From: GCA-2690565 sp002457235 | GTDB taxonomy: Bacteria > Verrucomicrobiota > Verrucomicrobiia > Opitutales > Coraliomargaritaceae | Direction of reading: 5' to 3' | Assembly: GCA_045565695.1 (NCBI GenBank) | Contig: JBJLEZ010000009.1 | Location: 1-64,000 of the forward strand | Length of the DNA: 64,000 bases | In this document: in pieces, positions 18,310-28,158 of the stretch | Layout: each line of letters starts with the position of its first letter | Position numbering within the stretch: the first letter of the stretch is position 1 | The notes under the pieces: model-generated | What the model saw: only the letters and a program-made list of their open reading frames with translations | Told to the model about the DNA's origin: nothing | The model's database searches: none | Translations under genes and position numbers: made by a program

Positions 18310-19173
18310 TTGGAAAAACAATATACAGTACTTCTTTTTGATAATGGTTCTTTTCGGCCCGATTCAACTTTTGCTCTTCGGAAGATTGCAAAAAAATTAG
18401 GGAAACAACTAGGAATGCGAGTTGAGGGAGTGAGTTTGCTCCATTCTCATAAAATTGATGCAGAAAAATTAAATGGTGAACCTGCTACGATTATTCGAAG
18501 GCGTTTTAAGCTAGGTATCACGAATGAGGAGCGCCATTTCATCTGTCTCCCATTGTTTTTAGGGCCGAGTTTAGCGATTACAGAGTATTTGATGGAATTA
18601 ATTGAAGAGGCGAAGTTATTATGTCCAGAAATTGAGATTTTAGTTGCTCCACCTTTAGCCGGTTGGGATGTAAATCATCCGGATCATCGACTAGCAAGAA
18701 TTTTAGCCGATCAGGTAAAGCTTACACTCAAATACAATAAACTGAGTGATACAACTAATCTGGTTCTTGTGGATCACGGTTCGCCTATCGAAAAGTTATC
18801 TATCTTGAGAAATACAGTAACGAATCAACTGAAAGAATTATTAGGTGATTCAGTGAGTACAGCTACTGCATGTTCGATGGAGCGAAGAGAAGGAGATGCT
18901 TACGCATTTAATGATCCTTTACTTGAAACGATTTCTTTTGAAAAAACATCCATAGGGAAATCTTTAGAATCCTTGGTAGTCGCAATGTTTTTCCTTTTGC
19001 CCGGTCGTCACGCTGGAGAGGGAGGTGATGTTGACGAAATCTTACAGGGTTTAGTAGATGATGCAAAAATCAAAAATTTTATAAAAACAGATTTAATAGC
19101 GTCTCACCCTTTAATTTACTCTATTCTAGAGGATAGAGTAAAATCTGTTTTAGAGGATCAGTCAAAGGCTTAA
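18310..19173 (+). CDS. CbiX/sirohydrochlorin chelatase-like protein
   Basis: This 287-aa protein with a TTG start looks like two tandem chelatase-type halves. The first half begins YTVLLFDNGSFRP. The second begins NLVLVDHGSP, the usual CbiX N-terminal strand with its active-site histidine, and later has MFFLLPGRHAGEGGDVDEI. Family members insert Co, Ni or Fe into sirohydrochlorin. No tetrapyrrole genes are nearby, so the metal and substrate are unknown. It overlaps the convergent Pta-accessory gene by 12 bp. Confidence 0.7.
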   Translation: MEKQYTVLLFDNGSFRPDSTFALRKIAKKLGKQLGMRVEGVSLLHSHKIDAEKLNGEPATIIRRRFKLGITNEERHFICLPLFLGPSLAITEYLMELIEEAKLLCPEIEILVAPPLAGWDVNHPDHRLARILADQVKLTLKYNKLSDTTNLVLVDHGSPIEKLSILRNTVTNQLKELLGDSVSTATACSMERREGDAYAFNDPLLETISFEKTSIGKSLESLVVAMFFLLPGRHAGEGGDVDEILQGLVDDAKIKNFIKTDLIASHPLIYSILEDRVKSVLEDQSKA

Positions 19174-20325
19174 CTTAAAAGCTTCCTCTATTTCTTTTAG
19201 GTCTATATTCGATTTTAGAATTTCTTTTATGATGGAAATTTTATCAACGTCGTGTGGTTGCGTTTTAATATTCATTTTATTCATACGGCTGATAACAGAA
19301 TAACTGCTATCCTTTGAAAGAATAAAAGGGATTTCGGATGCTTGAATATCAGCTAATGTAGCATCATTGGGCTTGATTGCATTAGTTAAAATGATGCCAG
19401 ACAACATAGATGCTTTATTTGATTTAATGCAGGGCTGTATGATGTCTTCTCTATCTCCAGACGAAACAATCAATGTCCCATCTTCGATATCATCAATAGT
19501 GCTGAGTCCAGTTTTTGCGGCAATAACCACTTTTTTAATTTTTTTAGACTGGATATTATCTGTTGTATTTAGGCATTCTCCTTTTATCTCATGAAAAATT
19601 TGGGATAAACTAGGTTCTGAAAGTTTAGCGTTTTCCGGAATGATTCCAAGGAGCTTCAAGTTCATTTTTTCAAGAGCCTGTCCGCAATAATGTTTAATAA
19701 AATCAAGCTTATCCGTCTGAACTTTATTTATAATGACCCCAATAATATCGACTCCTGCTTTTTCAAAAAGAGCTTGGTTTAAAGCAATTTCATCTATGGG
19801 CCTTCCGATACCACCACTAGCAATAATAATTGCTTTGGCATTAAGCATTTTCGCTACTTCGGCATTCGATAAATCGAATACAGAGCCAACTCCAGCATGC
19901 CCAGTTCCTTCAATGATAATATAGTCCTTTTCGTAGGCAGCTCGGTCAAAGGAACGGCACAAACGATTGACGATTTTCGGATAAATAGATTTCGAATCAT
20001 CCAAATAATCTTTAGTGAAATCCTTATCCACAACTATTGGACTCATTGCTTGAATCGGAACAGAAACATCAAAGGTTTCGGTAAGAAGAAAACTATCCTC
20101 ATCAATCTTTTCTCCGTTGATATCAACAAATCTTTGTCCAACTGGTTTGATATACCCAATTTTCTTTTTTCCATCACTGAGAGCAGAATAAAGCCCAAGA
20201 CTTGTTGTTGTTTTGCCGTCATTCATTCGGGTAGCGGCAATAAAGATTCTTTTTGTGATTTTGTTTCTAGGCTTTGTTAATATTTCTGAGTCATCAGGGC
20301 CTTCGAATAGTGATTGAATGTCCAT
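19162..20325 (-). CDS. Separate Pta N-terminal module: BioD-like P-loop plus DRTGG domain
   Basis: This 387-aa protein has a dethiobiotin-synthetase-like P-loop domain: FIAATRMNDGKTTTSLG, then IGYIKPVGQR. A DRTGG domain follows (LIVSSGDREDIIQP). Long phosphotransacetylases carry these same two domains N-terminal to the catalytic domain. Here the catalytic domain is a separate gene 13 bp upstream in the same operon, so the two products probably work together. In E. coli Pta this region senses metabolites and stabilises the hexamer. A similar role here is inferred. Confidence 0.75.
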   Translation of the reverse strand: MDIQSLFEGPDDSEILTKPRNKITKRIFIAATRMNDGKTTTSLGLYSALSDGKKKIGYIKPVGQRFVDINGEKIDEDSFLLTETFDVSVPIQAMSPIVVDKDFTKDYLDDSKSIYPKIVNRLCRSFDRAAYEKDYIIIEGTGHAGVGSVFDLSNAEVAKMLNAKAIIIASGGIGRPIDEIALNQALFEKAGVDIIGVIINKVQTDKLDFIKHYCGQALEKMNLKLLGIIPENAKLSEPSLSQIFHEIKGECLNTTDNIQSKKIKKVVIAAKTGLSTIDDIEDGTLIVSSGDREDIIQPCIKSNKASMLSGIILTNAIKPNDATLADIQASEIPFILSKDSSYSVISRMNKMNIKTQPHDVDKISIIKEILKSNIDLKEIEEAFKLSL

Positions 20326-20338
20326 TATAATTTTTATC

Positions 20339-21418
20339 CTACTGTTTTAAAATGTCTTTGATATCTTCATTGAGAGCATTATCTGGAGTAGGGTATAATA
20401 AATCATGGTCTATGGCTTGTGAAGCAACCATAACAGCAGTTCCAAAGATATCTCCTGCATAAGTGCCTCTACTGATTTCAGCCGCAGGTTTTGAGAAACC
20501 TGTCAAAATGGGGCCGTATTGTCGGCTATGGGTAAAATAATTAATCGCCTTGGAAGAGATGTTAGCGGATTGCAGATCGGGGAATATAAGCACATTGGCA
20601 TTTCCAGCAACGGAGCCTTTGAGTGATTTATTTTCAGCTACTCTTGGGTCTAGAGCCGCATCTAATTGGAGTTCCCCATCTATGTCCATATCAATAGAGA
20701 TAGACTTGGCTAATTGCTTTGCTAGCTGAGTCGCCGCTTTCATCTTTTGTATAGATGCATGTGAGTCTTTCCCAATGGATTGACTTGAGTAGCTGAGAAA
20801 TGCGACTTTGGGTTTTTTGTTGGTTAATTGATAACTGAGCGCAGCAGTATTAATCGCAATTTGAGCAAGTTGTTCGATGCTAGGTTCGGGTACGACTGCA
20901 CAATCAGCTAGGAAAAGCTCTTTGTCTTTTCCTGTGGTTTGATCTTCTAAATCAAAAATGTTAAGCGATGAAATTAACTTATTTTTATTTTGAAAGGGGA
21001 TGACCTGTAATAGTGGCCTTAATGAACTTGAAGCTTGTGAATTTGCTCCAGCCACCATCGCATCTGTTTGGCTCGTGGCTAACATTAACGCGGCAAAGTA
21101 AGTATTTTTATTAAGGAGTGCTTCTAAATCAATTTCGCCCTTATCTTTAAAACGGTAAATGGAATGTAAGAATTGTTTGAAACGTGGCCTTTCCTCTGAT
21201 TTTAGAGGGTCAATAATACGAATATGCTCCATTTTAATATCTAATTTATTCGCAAGCTCTTTTATTTCTATTCGATTTCCTAAGAGAATTGGGATGCCTA
21301 ATTTTTTAACAGCAAACTTTCGTGCAGCTTGAAGAATTCGAACATCATTACCCTCGGGGAAGACAACTCTCTTCGGATGACGCTCCAGTCGCATGCATAG
21401 ATTATTGATTAATGACAT
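20339..21418 (-). CDS. pta: Phosphate acetyltransferase, catalytic domain only
   Basis: Pta interconverts acetyl-CoA and acetyl phosphate. This 359-aa protein is the PTA_PTB domain alone: HPKRVVFPEGNDVRILQAAR at the start, VAGANSQASSSLRPLLQV and FLSYSSQSIGKDS in the middle, and SKPAAEISRGTYAGDI near the end. Its length fits short, single-domain phosphotransacetylases. The regulatory P-loop/DRTGG module is encoded by the next gene. Acetate kinase is not in the window. A phosphate butyryltransferase is possible from the fold, but the motifs fit Pta better. Confidence 0.8.
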   Translation of the reverse strand: MSLINNLCMRLERHPKRVVFPEGNDVRILQAARKFAVKKLGIPILLGNRIEIKELANKLDIKMEHIRIIDPLKSEERPRFKQFLHSIYRFKDKGEIDLEALLNKNTYFAALMLATSQTDAMVAGANSQASSSLRPLLQVIPFQNKNKLISSLNIFDLEDQTTGKDKELFLADCAVVPEPSIEQLAQIAINTAALSYQLTNKKPKVAFLSYSSQSIGKDSHASIQKMKAATQLAKQLAKSISIDMDIDGELQLDAALDPRVAENKSLKGSVAGNANVLIFPDLQSANISSKAINYFTHSRQYGPILTGFSKPAAEISRGTYAGDIFGTAVMVASQAIDHDLLYPTPDNALNEDIKDILKQ

Positions 21419-21568
21419 TTTATTAAACGAACTTTTGAGATAAATTATAAGTTACTTTTATTGTTTTATTTGTTTCATCGAATAAATCGAGCTTTATCGT
21501 TTTTTCTATAAATAATTTGCTTCAATTTTACAGAATCCATCCTATTGTAGTACACTTTATCCATTCCT

Positions 21569-23128
21569 TTGAGCAAAGATCTTAAAAATGTAGCCTCAGT
21601 CAGTCTGACTACCGTGTTATCTCGTGTGACAGGATTACTTCGTGATGTTTTAATTTTTGCCGCATTGGGTGCTAGTGCATGGAGTTCAGCCTTTATTGTC
21701 GGATTTACTATACCCAATTTGTTTCGTCGTCTTTTTGGTGAAGGTGCTCTGTCTTCAGCTTTTATCCCCGTTTTTTCTACAGTTATTGAAAAAAAGAATG
21801 TCCAATTAGCCTTGGCTTTTTTTAGTCATTTTATTGTACGATGGACTTTTTTACTAACTGGTCTGGCCATTGCTTTATTTATTCTAGTACAGTTGTTTTT
21901 AAGCATTGATACTTTCTCTGAACGGTGGGTACTTTCTTTTAAAATATTTCAATGGCTCTTGCCATATATGATTTTTATTTGTTTAGCGGCCATTTTTAGT
22001 GGTGCTTTGAATTCTCTTGGACGCTTTTTTTCGGCCTCCTTTGCTCCGGTACTGTTCAATCTTGTATTAATATTGGCTGTTTTAATTGGAATCTTCCGTG
22101 GAACTGATGAGTCAGGAATTATTGTTTGGCTTTGTGGAGGTGTTTTACTGGGTGGCTTACTTCAATTACTTTTACCCTTGATTGATTTAAAAAATCAGGG
22201 ATGGACTCTTAGTAGGACTAATAAAGCCGTTGAATTTTCTGAATCATTTCAATCTTTTCAGTCATTATTTTTTCCCAGCCTACTAGGTGCTGCCGTTTTG
22301 CAGATCAATATTTTAGTCAGTCGTTTACTAGCTAATACTTTAGATGATACCGCGGTATCTTTTTTGTATGTATCAAGTCGAATGATGGAATTGCCCTTGG
22401 GAGTTTTTACAATCGCTGTAGTGACTGTATTTTTTCCTGTTTTGTCTCGAACATTTGAAGGTAGCACATTGGACTCGTTTGCTAATGTTATTCTTAAGGG
22501 TCTGCGCTTTATTTTAATCATTGTTTTACCAGCTGCTGTCGGTTTATCGGTGTTATCTAAAGAAATCCTAATTGTACTATTTGAATGGGGTTCTTTCGGG
22601 CTCTCCGATGTTCGAGCAACTGTTCCAATTTTGATTATTTATTCGATAGCGCTGCCGTTTTATTCGATAACTACGTATGCCGTTCGTTGTTTTTACGCTG
22701 GTAAAAACATGAAATTACCCGTTCGTTTATCGATTTATTTTTTGATTTTAAATACCGTTTTCAGTCTTTTATTTATGAATATCTGGGGCGTTTATGGTTT
22801 AGCTTTAGCCAATCTTTTGTCGGCGATTTTACATACTGTCTTTATATTAAGAGCGATGAAGAAAAGCTATTGGATTTCATTCAACAAAGGATTAAAAGAG
22901 ATTATTTTACCTATTTTTATAGGGTTATTGGTCATTCTAATAATCAGTCTTCTGGGTAAAGGAGTAGTATCGTACCTTGATTATACTCATAAAATAGATG
23001 CATTTATATCGGTTTTTACGTTGATACCTCTAAGCGTATTTGGCTACTTTCTAGTGCTTCATTTTTTTAAAATTTCAGATCTTTCTTTCATAAAATTCTC
23101 TAAAACCGATAATAAAATGCACGACTGA
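21569..23128 (+). CDS. murJ: Lipid II flippase MurJ
   Basis: MurJ (MviN) moves lipid II across the cytoplasmic membrane for peptidoglycan synthesis. The 519-aa protein is hydrophobic throughout, with about 14 membrane helices expected. It begins KDLKNVASVSLTTVLSRVTG and has NLFRRLFGEGALSSAFIPVF, the MurJ signature. The start is a TTG giving MSKDLKN, which matches family N-termini. It is divergent from pta and convergent with the TPR gene. Confidence 0.93.
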   Translation: MSKDLKNVASVSLTTVLSRVTGLLRDVLIFAALGASAWSSAFIVGFTIPNLFRRLFGEGALSSAFIPVFSTVIEKKNVQLALAFFSHFIVRWTFLLTGLAIALFILVQLFLSIDTFSERWVLSFKIFQWLLPYMIFICLAAIFSGALNSLGRFFSASFAPVLFNLVLILAVLIGIFRGTDESGIIVWLCGGVLLGGLLQLLLPLIDLKNQGWTLSRTNKAVEFSESFQSFQSLFFPSLLGAAVLQINILVSRLLANTLDDTAVSFLYVSSRMMELPLGVFTIAVVTVFFPVLSRTFEGSTLDSFANVILKGLRFILIIVLPAAVGLSVLSKEILIVLFEWGSFGLSDVRATVPILIIYSIALPFYSITTYAVRCFYAGKNMKLPVRLSIYFLILNTVFSLLFMNIWGVYGLALANLLSAILHTVFILRAMKKSYWISFNKGLKEIILPIFIGLLVILIISLLGKGVVSYLDYTHKIDAFISVFTLIPLSVFGYFLVLHFFKISDLSFIKFSKTDNKMHD

Positions 23129-23135
23129 CACTTTC

Positions 23136-23996
23136 CTAGGATTGCCTTAGTATGTGTTTGGCAATTAAGGTTTCTAAAATATCATTTCGTCCTGAATCTT
23201 TTGCCCAACTTAGGTGTATTTCCGATTCATCAAATTGCTCATTTAGTCTAAGCTTTAATCCAATGTAGGTATGAGCTTCTATTTCTTCTTTTTCTGATTG
23301 AACAAGGCTGATGAGTTCGGAAGCGTTAATTTCGCCTTTTATGTATTGAACTACTGGAGTAGGCCATCTCTGCTTGAAATTAAATTTCTTACCATAGCTT
23401 AATACTTGTTGCATATTCTCTTTGTCATTTATCTGAGCGTAGGAAAAATAGGCTAGAATTAAAGAATAGGGAGCTTCTATGCCCTTTTTGTTATACATTA
23501 AAGATGCCATTTTTGCCGACTCTGCTGCATTTAGATAATCATTAGTACACATTTGTGAAACGGCTATTGCTTCATAAAGCTGTGCATCAGAGGGTTTGAA
23601 AACTAGAGCTCGTTTATAGTAAGATAAGGCAATGTCAGCTTGATCAAGAAACAACGCAGCATTTCCTATCCCTTTTAATGAATAATGATCTGATGGGTCT
23701 TTCGCCAAAACTTTTAAATAGGTATCGTAGGCTTCTTGATATTGGCCAGATTGTAAGTGACTCTTTGCCTTACCCATTAAGGCAGAAATATAATTGGGTT
23801 TTTCTTTGAGAAGTTGATCGAATTGCTCTAAAGCTAATTCATAATTTCCGGCCTCTAAATTTTGAAATGCATCTAAACGATCTGTTTGGACTAAAATAAT
23901 ATCAGGCTGATCTGGAAATATCGTCTCTACTTGTCCATTCAGAGTAAGAAAAAAGAGACAGTAAATCAAAGCACATGGCGAAAGATGGTCCTTCAT
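23136..23996 (-). CDS. Secreted TPR-repeat protein
   Basis: This 286-aa protein has a signal peptide (SPCALIYCLFFLTLNGQ) followed by tetratricopeptide repeats from about residue 45 to 170. Examples are NYELALEQFDQLLKEKPN, GQYQEAYDTYLKVLAKDPSD and DIALSYYKRALVFKPSD. TPR arrays act as scaffolds for protein contacts, here probably in the periplasm. No enzymatic motif is seen. It sits between the convergent murJ and the divergent MBL gene, which gives no clue to its role. Confidence 0.75.
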   Translation of the reverse strand: MKDHLSPCALIYCLFFLTLNGQVETIFPDQPDIILVQTDRLDAFQNLEAGNYELALEQFDQLLKEKPNYISALMGKAKSHLQSGQYQEAYDTYLKVLAKDPSDHYSLKGIGNAALFLDQADIALSYYKRALVFKPSDAQLYEAIAVSQMCTNDYLNAAESAKMASLMYNKKGIEAPYSLILAYFSYAQINDKENMQQVLSYGKKFNFKQRWPTPVVQYIKGEINASELISLVQSEKEEIEAHTYIGLKLRLNEQFDESEIHLSWAKDSGRNDILETLIAKHILRQS

Positions 23997-24073
23997 TTGT
24001 AGGTAATTGATAATTTATTCAATTGTATTTGCCAATATAATTCTATTTTTATGTTCTTAAATTATAGAAATTA

Positions 24074-24706
24074 ATGTTTTTAGAGTGTGCAGAATTACAA
24101 CCAATTGGAACAAATGCTTACTTTGTTGCTAATGAAGATTTAAAGCAGGCATTTGTTATTGATGCTCCTTTAGGTGCTTTTGCTTGGGCAAAAAGTCTTA
24201 GTGATTCACTGGGATGTAATTTAAACGCGCTATTATTAACTCATGGGCATTGGGATCATATTTTAGATGCCCATCACTTTGCTGAAGCAGGTGTAAAGGT
24301 AATGGGACATGAGGCGGACAAATTATTATTTGAAAACCCTGAAGTAATGGCATCTTTTTCAATTCCCGGAATTGAATTTAAAGGCTTTGTAATTGATCAA
24401 TGGCTCGAAGAAAATCAGCATTTAGACATTGCTGGAATTGAAATGAAGGTTCTTGAAGTGCCTGGTCATTGTCCAGGAAGCCTTTTATTTTATTTAAAGA
24501 AGGAGTCTTTAGCTTTTGTAGGTGATGCTATCTTTAATCGTGGAATCGGTCGTTGTGATTTACCAGGTGGTAATTTTGAAATATTAAAAAATTCAATATT
24601 GAAAAAAATTTATTCTTTGCCGAACAGTACTACTCTCTATTCAGGGCACGGACCCAAAACCTCAGTATTAGCTGAAAAACAAGAAAATCCATTTGTGAGA
24701 TTATGA
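24074..24706 (+). CDS. Glyoxalase II-like MBL-fold hydrolase
   Basis: This 210-aa metallo-beta-lactamase-fold protein has the di-metal motif LLTHGHWDHILD, the third histidine in VPGHCPGSLLF, the bridging aspartate in FVGDAIF and the last histidine in YSGHGPKT. This set fits the YcbL/GloB2 group that hydrolyses thioesters such as S-lactoylglutathione. Full-length GloB has a C-terminal domain that is absent here. It overlaps ribD by four bases (ATGA), so the two are probably translated together. Confidence 0.82.
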   Translation: MFLECAELQPIGTNAYFVANEDLKQAFVIDAPLGAFAWAKSLSDSLGCNLNALLLTHGHWDHILDAHHFAEAGVKVMGHEADKLLFENPEVMASFSIPGIEFKGFVIDQWLEENQHLDIAGIEMKVLEVPGHCPGSLLFYLKKESLAFVGDAIFNRGIGRCDLPGGNFEILKNSILKKIYSLPNSTTLYSGHGPKTSVLAEKQENPFVRL

Positions 24707-25827
24707 TAGAAGAACCTGAAAAAATCATTTCACATATGCAGCATGCAATTTACTTAGCGAAAAAGGCATGGGGGCAAACACATACTAATCCTATGGTGGG
24801 TGCGGTTATAGTTGAAGGAGGAAAGGTTGTTTCGGAAGGTTATCATCAAAGGTCTGGCGGAAAGCATGCAGAAATTATTGCCCTAGAGTCTTACAAGGGA
24901 ACACCTAAAGCAGATACAACTTTATTTATTACATTAGAACCTTGTTCTACAGCAGGTCGTACTGGTGCTTGTACTAATGCAATTATCACTTCAGGAATAA
25001 AGCATGTCGTCATCGGAACGTTAGACCCTAATCCTAATCATTCTGGCTCCGGTGTTACACTTTTGAAATCTGCTGGGATTTCAGTCAAAGTTGGAGTATT
25101 AGAAGAGGTTTGCAGGGAAATGAATGTAATTTTCAATCATTGGATAGTACATCAAAAGCCTTTATGTGCTCTAAAAATTGCTATGACATTAGATGGTTGC
25201 ATGGCTGCTTCTACCGGCCATTCAAAATGGATTACAGGAGAGTTGGCTAGAAATGATGTTATGAATTGGCGAAAGTTGTTTCCGGCGATAGCGGTCAGTC
25301 AAAATACGGTTTCAGCGGATAATCCTCAGTTAACCAGTCGTCTAAATGATGAGGTATTTTGTTCTCGGCGTTTTGTTTTCAATCGTGCATTGCGTGATTT
25401 AGAAAATTATAAAAATTATCATTTGTTTACCGATGATTTTAAGCTAGAAACTATAGTTGTCCATGGCACGGAAGCATCTAGAGATAAAGTAGAAGCACTA
25501 GAAGCAATGGGTATTCAAGCTTGGGAAATAAGTGAATCTGAAGGCAAGTTAGATATAAGTGAATTTCTAAAACTTTGTGCGAAAAAAGAAATACCCGGTG
25601 TTTTTATCGAGCCTGGCGCAAAATTAGCAACGCATATGATATCTAATGGTTTAGTGGACTATATGTACATCTATCAATCGCCTAAATTCTTGATGGATCA
25701 AAAGGGGCATTCGCTTGGTGTTGAGCGTTTTTCTGAATTGATGGATGAGAGTGTTCGCCTTATTAATTTAAAGCGAATACACTTTGGGGAAGATACTTTA
25801 ATTACAGGTAATCTTCAAAATTTTTAA
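24703..25827 (+). CDS. ribD: Riboflavin biosynthesis deaminase/reductase RibD
   Basis: RibD carries out the second and third steps of riboflavin synthesis. The N-terminal deaminase domain has the zinc motif KHAEIIAL and PCSTAGRTGACTNAI. The C-terminal reductase domain begins KPLCALKIAMTLDGCMAA and includes GHSKWITG. The length of 374 aa is normal. No FMN riboswitch precedes it, since it overlaps the MBL gene. Other rib genes are elsewhere. Confidence 0.95.
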   Translation: MIEEPEKIISHMQHAIYLAKKAWGQTHTNPMVGAVIVEGGKVVSEGYHQRSGGKHAEIIALESYKGTPKADTTLFITLEPCSTAGRTGACTNAIITSGIKHVVIGTLDPNPNHSGSGVTLLKSAGISVKVGVLEEVCREMNVIFNHWIVHQKPLCALKIAMTLDGCMAASTGHSKWITGELARNDVMNWRKLFPAIAVSQNTVSADNPQLTSRLNDEVFCSRRFVFNRALRDLENYKNYHLFTDDFKLETIVVHGTEASRDKVEALEAMGIQAWEISESEGKLDISEFLKLCAKKEIPGVFIEPGAKLATHMISNGLVDYMYIYQSPKFLMDQKGHSLGVERFSELMDESVRLINLKRIHFGEDTLITGNLQNF

Positions 25828-25836
25828 GGTTTTAAT

Positions 25837-26445
25837 CTAAGACCCTAAGGCTTCTTTTATAATCGTTTCTGTTGGCACATCTGCACCGAGGGTTTGCAGT
25901 GCCTTAGATACTCGTTTATCTGCCTCAGGTAACTTATAGCCTAAGGTTATCAAACTGGATACGGCATCTTGATATTTCGAATTTGATAAAGGAGTCTTTG
26001 AATTGCCAGTAGTATTTCCTGTAGCTAAGGGCTGGCTCTTAGCGTTTACTTTATCTTTTAACTCAATAACTAAGCGTTCTGCGGTCTTTTTACCAATACC
26101 AGGGCATTGGGACAAAAGACTCGTATCTTGATTAAAGATCGCATTCTGTAGAATTTCTACCGACATTTTGCTCAGTATACTCAAAGCGATTCTCGGACCG
26201 ATCCCTGATACTTTTTCGATGATCAGGCGAAAGAAATCTCTATCATTTTTTGAGATAAATCCGTAAAGTGAAGCACTATCCTCTCTGTAAACCGAGTGGA
26301 TAAATAATTCACAATTTTGCCCAATGGGCGGAATTTTCTCAGCTGTTGTGATAGGTATTTGTATGGCATATCCTACACCTTGAACATCAAGTATTAGTTC
26401 TAGAGGATTTGCTTCAAGAACGGTTCCTTTAAGATAAGCAATCAT
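25837..26445 (-). CDS. ruvA: Holliday junction helicase subunit RuvA
   Basis: RuvA binds four-way junctions and loads RuvB. The 202-aa sequence begins MIAYLKGTVLEANPLELIL (OB domain). Two helix-hairpin-helix motifs follow (VSGIGPRIALSILS and CPGIGKKTAERLVIEL), then a C-terminal RuvB-binding domain (DAVSSLITLGYKLPEAD). ruvB and ruvC are not in the window. It follows dapB by 12 bp on the same strand and ends the ileS-to-ruvA gene run. Confidence 0.97.
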   Translation of the reverse strand: MIAYLKGTVLEANPLELILDVQGVGYAIQIPITTAEKIPPIGQNCELFIHSVYREDSASLYGFISKNDRDFFRLIIEKVSGIGPRIALSILSKMSVEILQNAIFNQDTSLLSQCPGIGKKTAERLVIELKDKVNAKSQPLATGNTTGNSKTPLSNSKYQDAVSSLITLGYKLPEADKRVSKALQTLGADVPTETIIKEALGS

Positions 26446-26457
26446 TAAACGAGTCGA

Positions 26458-27201
26458 TTATTCAGAGATACCTAAGACATCTTCCATGTTAAAAAGTCCA
26501 TTAGTTGCCGTCTTAGTCCAGTGTGCGGCGAATAGGGCGCCTTGTGCAAAGATTTTTCTATCAGTGGCTTTATGGGTGAGTTCAACTCGCTCGCCTTGTC
26601 CACAAAAAAATACAGTATGTTCTCCAACAATATCGCCACCTCTTAGGGCATGTACTCCGATTTCCTGTTTGGGTCTTGCTCCGACTTGTCCTTCTCTACC
26701 ATGGATGCACTGTTCTGAATTCAAATTGTATTGATCTTTTAAAATTTCAATTAGGCGTTCAGCAGTACCACTAGGTGCATCTTTTTTGTCATGATGATGC
26801 ATCTCTAGAACTTCTGCTTCAAATTGTTCGTGTAGTAATTTTGCTGCCTTCTTTGTTAAATAATTTAATGTATTGACCCCGATTGAATAGTTACCTGCCC
26901 AAACTACTGGGATTTTGTCAGAAAGAGTATCTACTATTTTTGCCTTAGCGCTAGGATCATGTCCAGTTGTGCCAATGACTAAACCTTTCTTGTGTTTTAC
27001 TGCGAGTTTAGCGATTTCGAGTGTGGCTTGATAAAAGCTAAAATCAATAATGACATCACAGTCATTAATCAATTGAGATGGGTCATCATTAACATCGCAA
27101 GCTCCGACTATTTCAGCATTTTGTGATGGTGCAGAATCAATTATGGCTTGGCCCATTCTGCCTTTTGCTCCTATAAGTAAAATTTTAATAGTAGAATCCA
27201 T
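26458..27201 (-). CDS. dapB: 4-hydroxy-tetrahydrodipicolinate reductase
   Basis: DapB makes tetrahydrodipicolinate for lysine and peptidoglycan diaminopimelate. The Rossmann motif ILLIGAKGRMGQAI is at the start. The catalytic EMHHHDKKDAPSGTA and the GREGQVGARP loop are present. The length of 247 aa is normal. The start codon shares a base with the dapA stop (TAATG), so translation is coupled. Confidence 0.97.
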   Translation of the reverse strand: MDSTIKILLIGAKGRMGQAIIDSAPSQNAEIVGACDVNDDPSQLINDCDVIIDFSFYQATLEIAKLAVKHKKGLVIGTTGHDPSAKAKIVDTLSDKIPVVWAGNYSIGVNTLNYLTKKAAKLLHEQFEAEVLEMHHHDKKDAPSGTAERLIEILKDQYNLNSEQCIHGREGQVGARPKQEIGVHALRGGDIVGEHTVFFCGQGERVELTHKATDRKIFAQGALFAAHWTKTATNGLFNMEDVLGISE

Positions 27202-28091
27202 TATACTATTTGAAATTCTTTAAGGAGGGAATCAAGTACCTTTTTTGTATTATCTTGAAGAGATGAAAGCGGTAAACGAACTGCATCCGAATTAAGGATG
27301 CCAGCTTGCTTTAAGCAATATTTAATCGGTACTGGATTGGGTTCGAGAAATATAGCATTGAAGAAGTGATAATATTTAAGGAAAATTGTTTGAGCACTAG
27401 CGAAATCGTTCTCGTTTGCTGCATTGACCATTTCAACAAGAGGGCGAACAATGAGATTTGAAGCTACGGAAATTACACCCTTAGCGCCACAAGTCATAAA
27501 AGGCAGTGTTAATCCATCATCTCCACTAAGGACACTGAATTCATTTCCAAGAGCTTTAACATATTGTGCAACTTTATCACAAGATCCTTCAGCTGCTTTC
27601 ATACAACATACATGCTTGTATTTTTCGTATAATTTTGCAGTTACCTCTACCGATATTTCTATGCCACAACGTGAGGGTATGGAGTATAAAATAATGGGTT
27701 TATCTGTAACTTCAGCAATAGCACTAAAGTGAGCGAGAAGCCCATCTTGACTGGGTTTATTATAATAAGGGGCGACTAGTAAAAATCCATCCACTCCAGC
27801 TTTGTCTGCTTTTTTGGTTAATTCTATCGCTTCTGATGTAGAATTTGAACCTGTGCCTGCATAAACGGGAACTTTTCCTTCAGCGAGATCCACAGTCGCT
27901 TTGATAGTCGATAAATGTTCATCATGGGATAAAGTAGGAGATTCACCGGTTGTTCCTACAGAGACAAGACCACTAATGCCACCCTGAATTTGATGCTCGA
28001 TTAATGCGGCAAGGTCATCGAAATCAACTTGATTGTTTTTAAATGGGGTAGCCAGTGCTGTATAGGTTCCTTTAAATACATGTGTCGCCAT
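27201..28091 (-). CDS. dapA: 4-hydroxy-tetrahydrodipicolinate synthase
   Basis: DapA condenses pyruvate and aspartate semialdehyde. The TIM-barrel motifs GTYTALATPFKNN, SVGTTGESPTLSHDEH, APYYNKPSQDGL and ILYSIPSRCGI are visible. The Schiff-base lysine is in CCMKAAEGS. The length of 296 aa is normal. It is paired with dapB in one operon and lies 67 bp downstream of lspA. Confidence 0.97.
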   Translation of the reverse strand: MATHVFKGTYTALATPFKNNQVDFDDLAALIEHQIQGGISGLVSVGTTGESPTLSHDEHLSTIKATVDLAEGKVPVYAGTGSNSTSEAIELTKKADKAGVDGFLLVAPYYNKPSQDGLLAHFSAIAEVTDKPIILYSIPSRCGIEISVEVTAKLYEKYKHVCCMKAAEGSCDKVAQYVKALGNEFSVLSGDDGLTLPFMTCGAKGVISVASNLIVRPLVEMVNAANENDFASAQTIFLKYYHFFNAIFLEPNPVPIKYCLKQAGILNSDAVRLPLSSLQDNTKKVLDSLLKEFQIV

Positions 28092-28158
28092 AATTTAATT
28101 AGTTAGAGGTGCTATTAGTTTAAGTCGATGAAAATCTAGTGAGTTCCTTAGAAAATGT

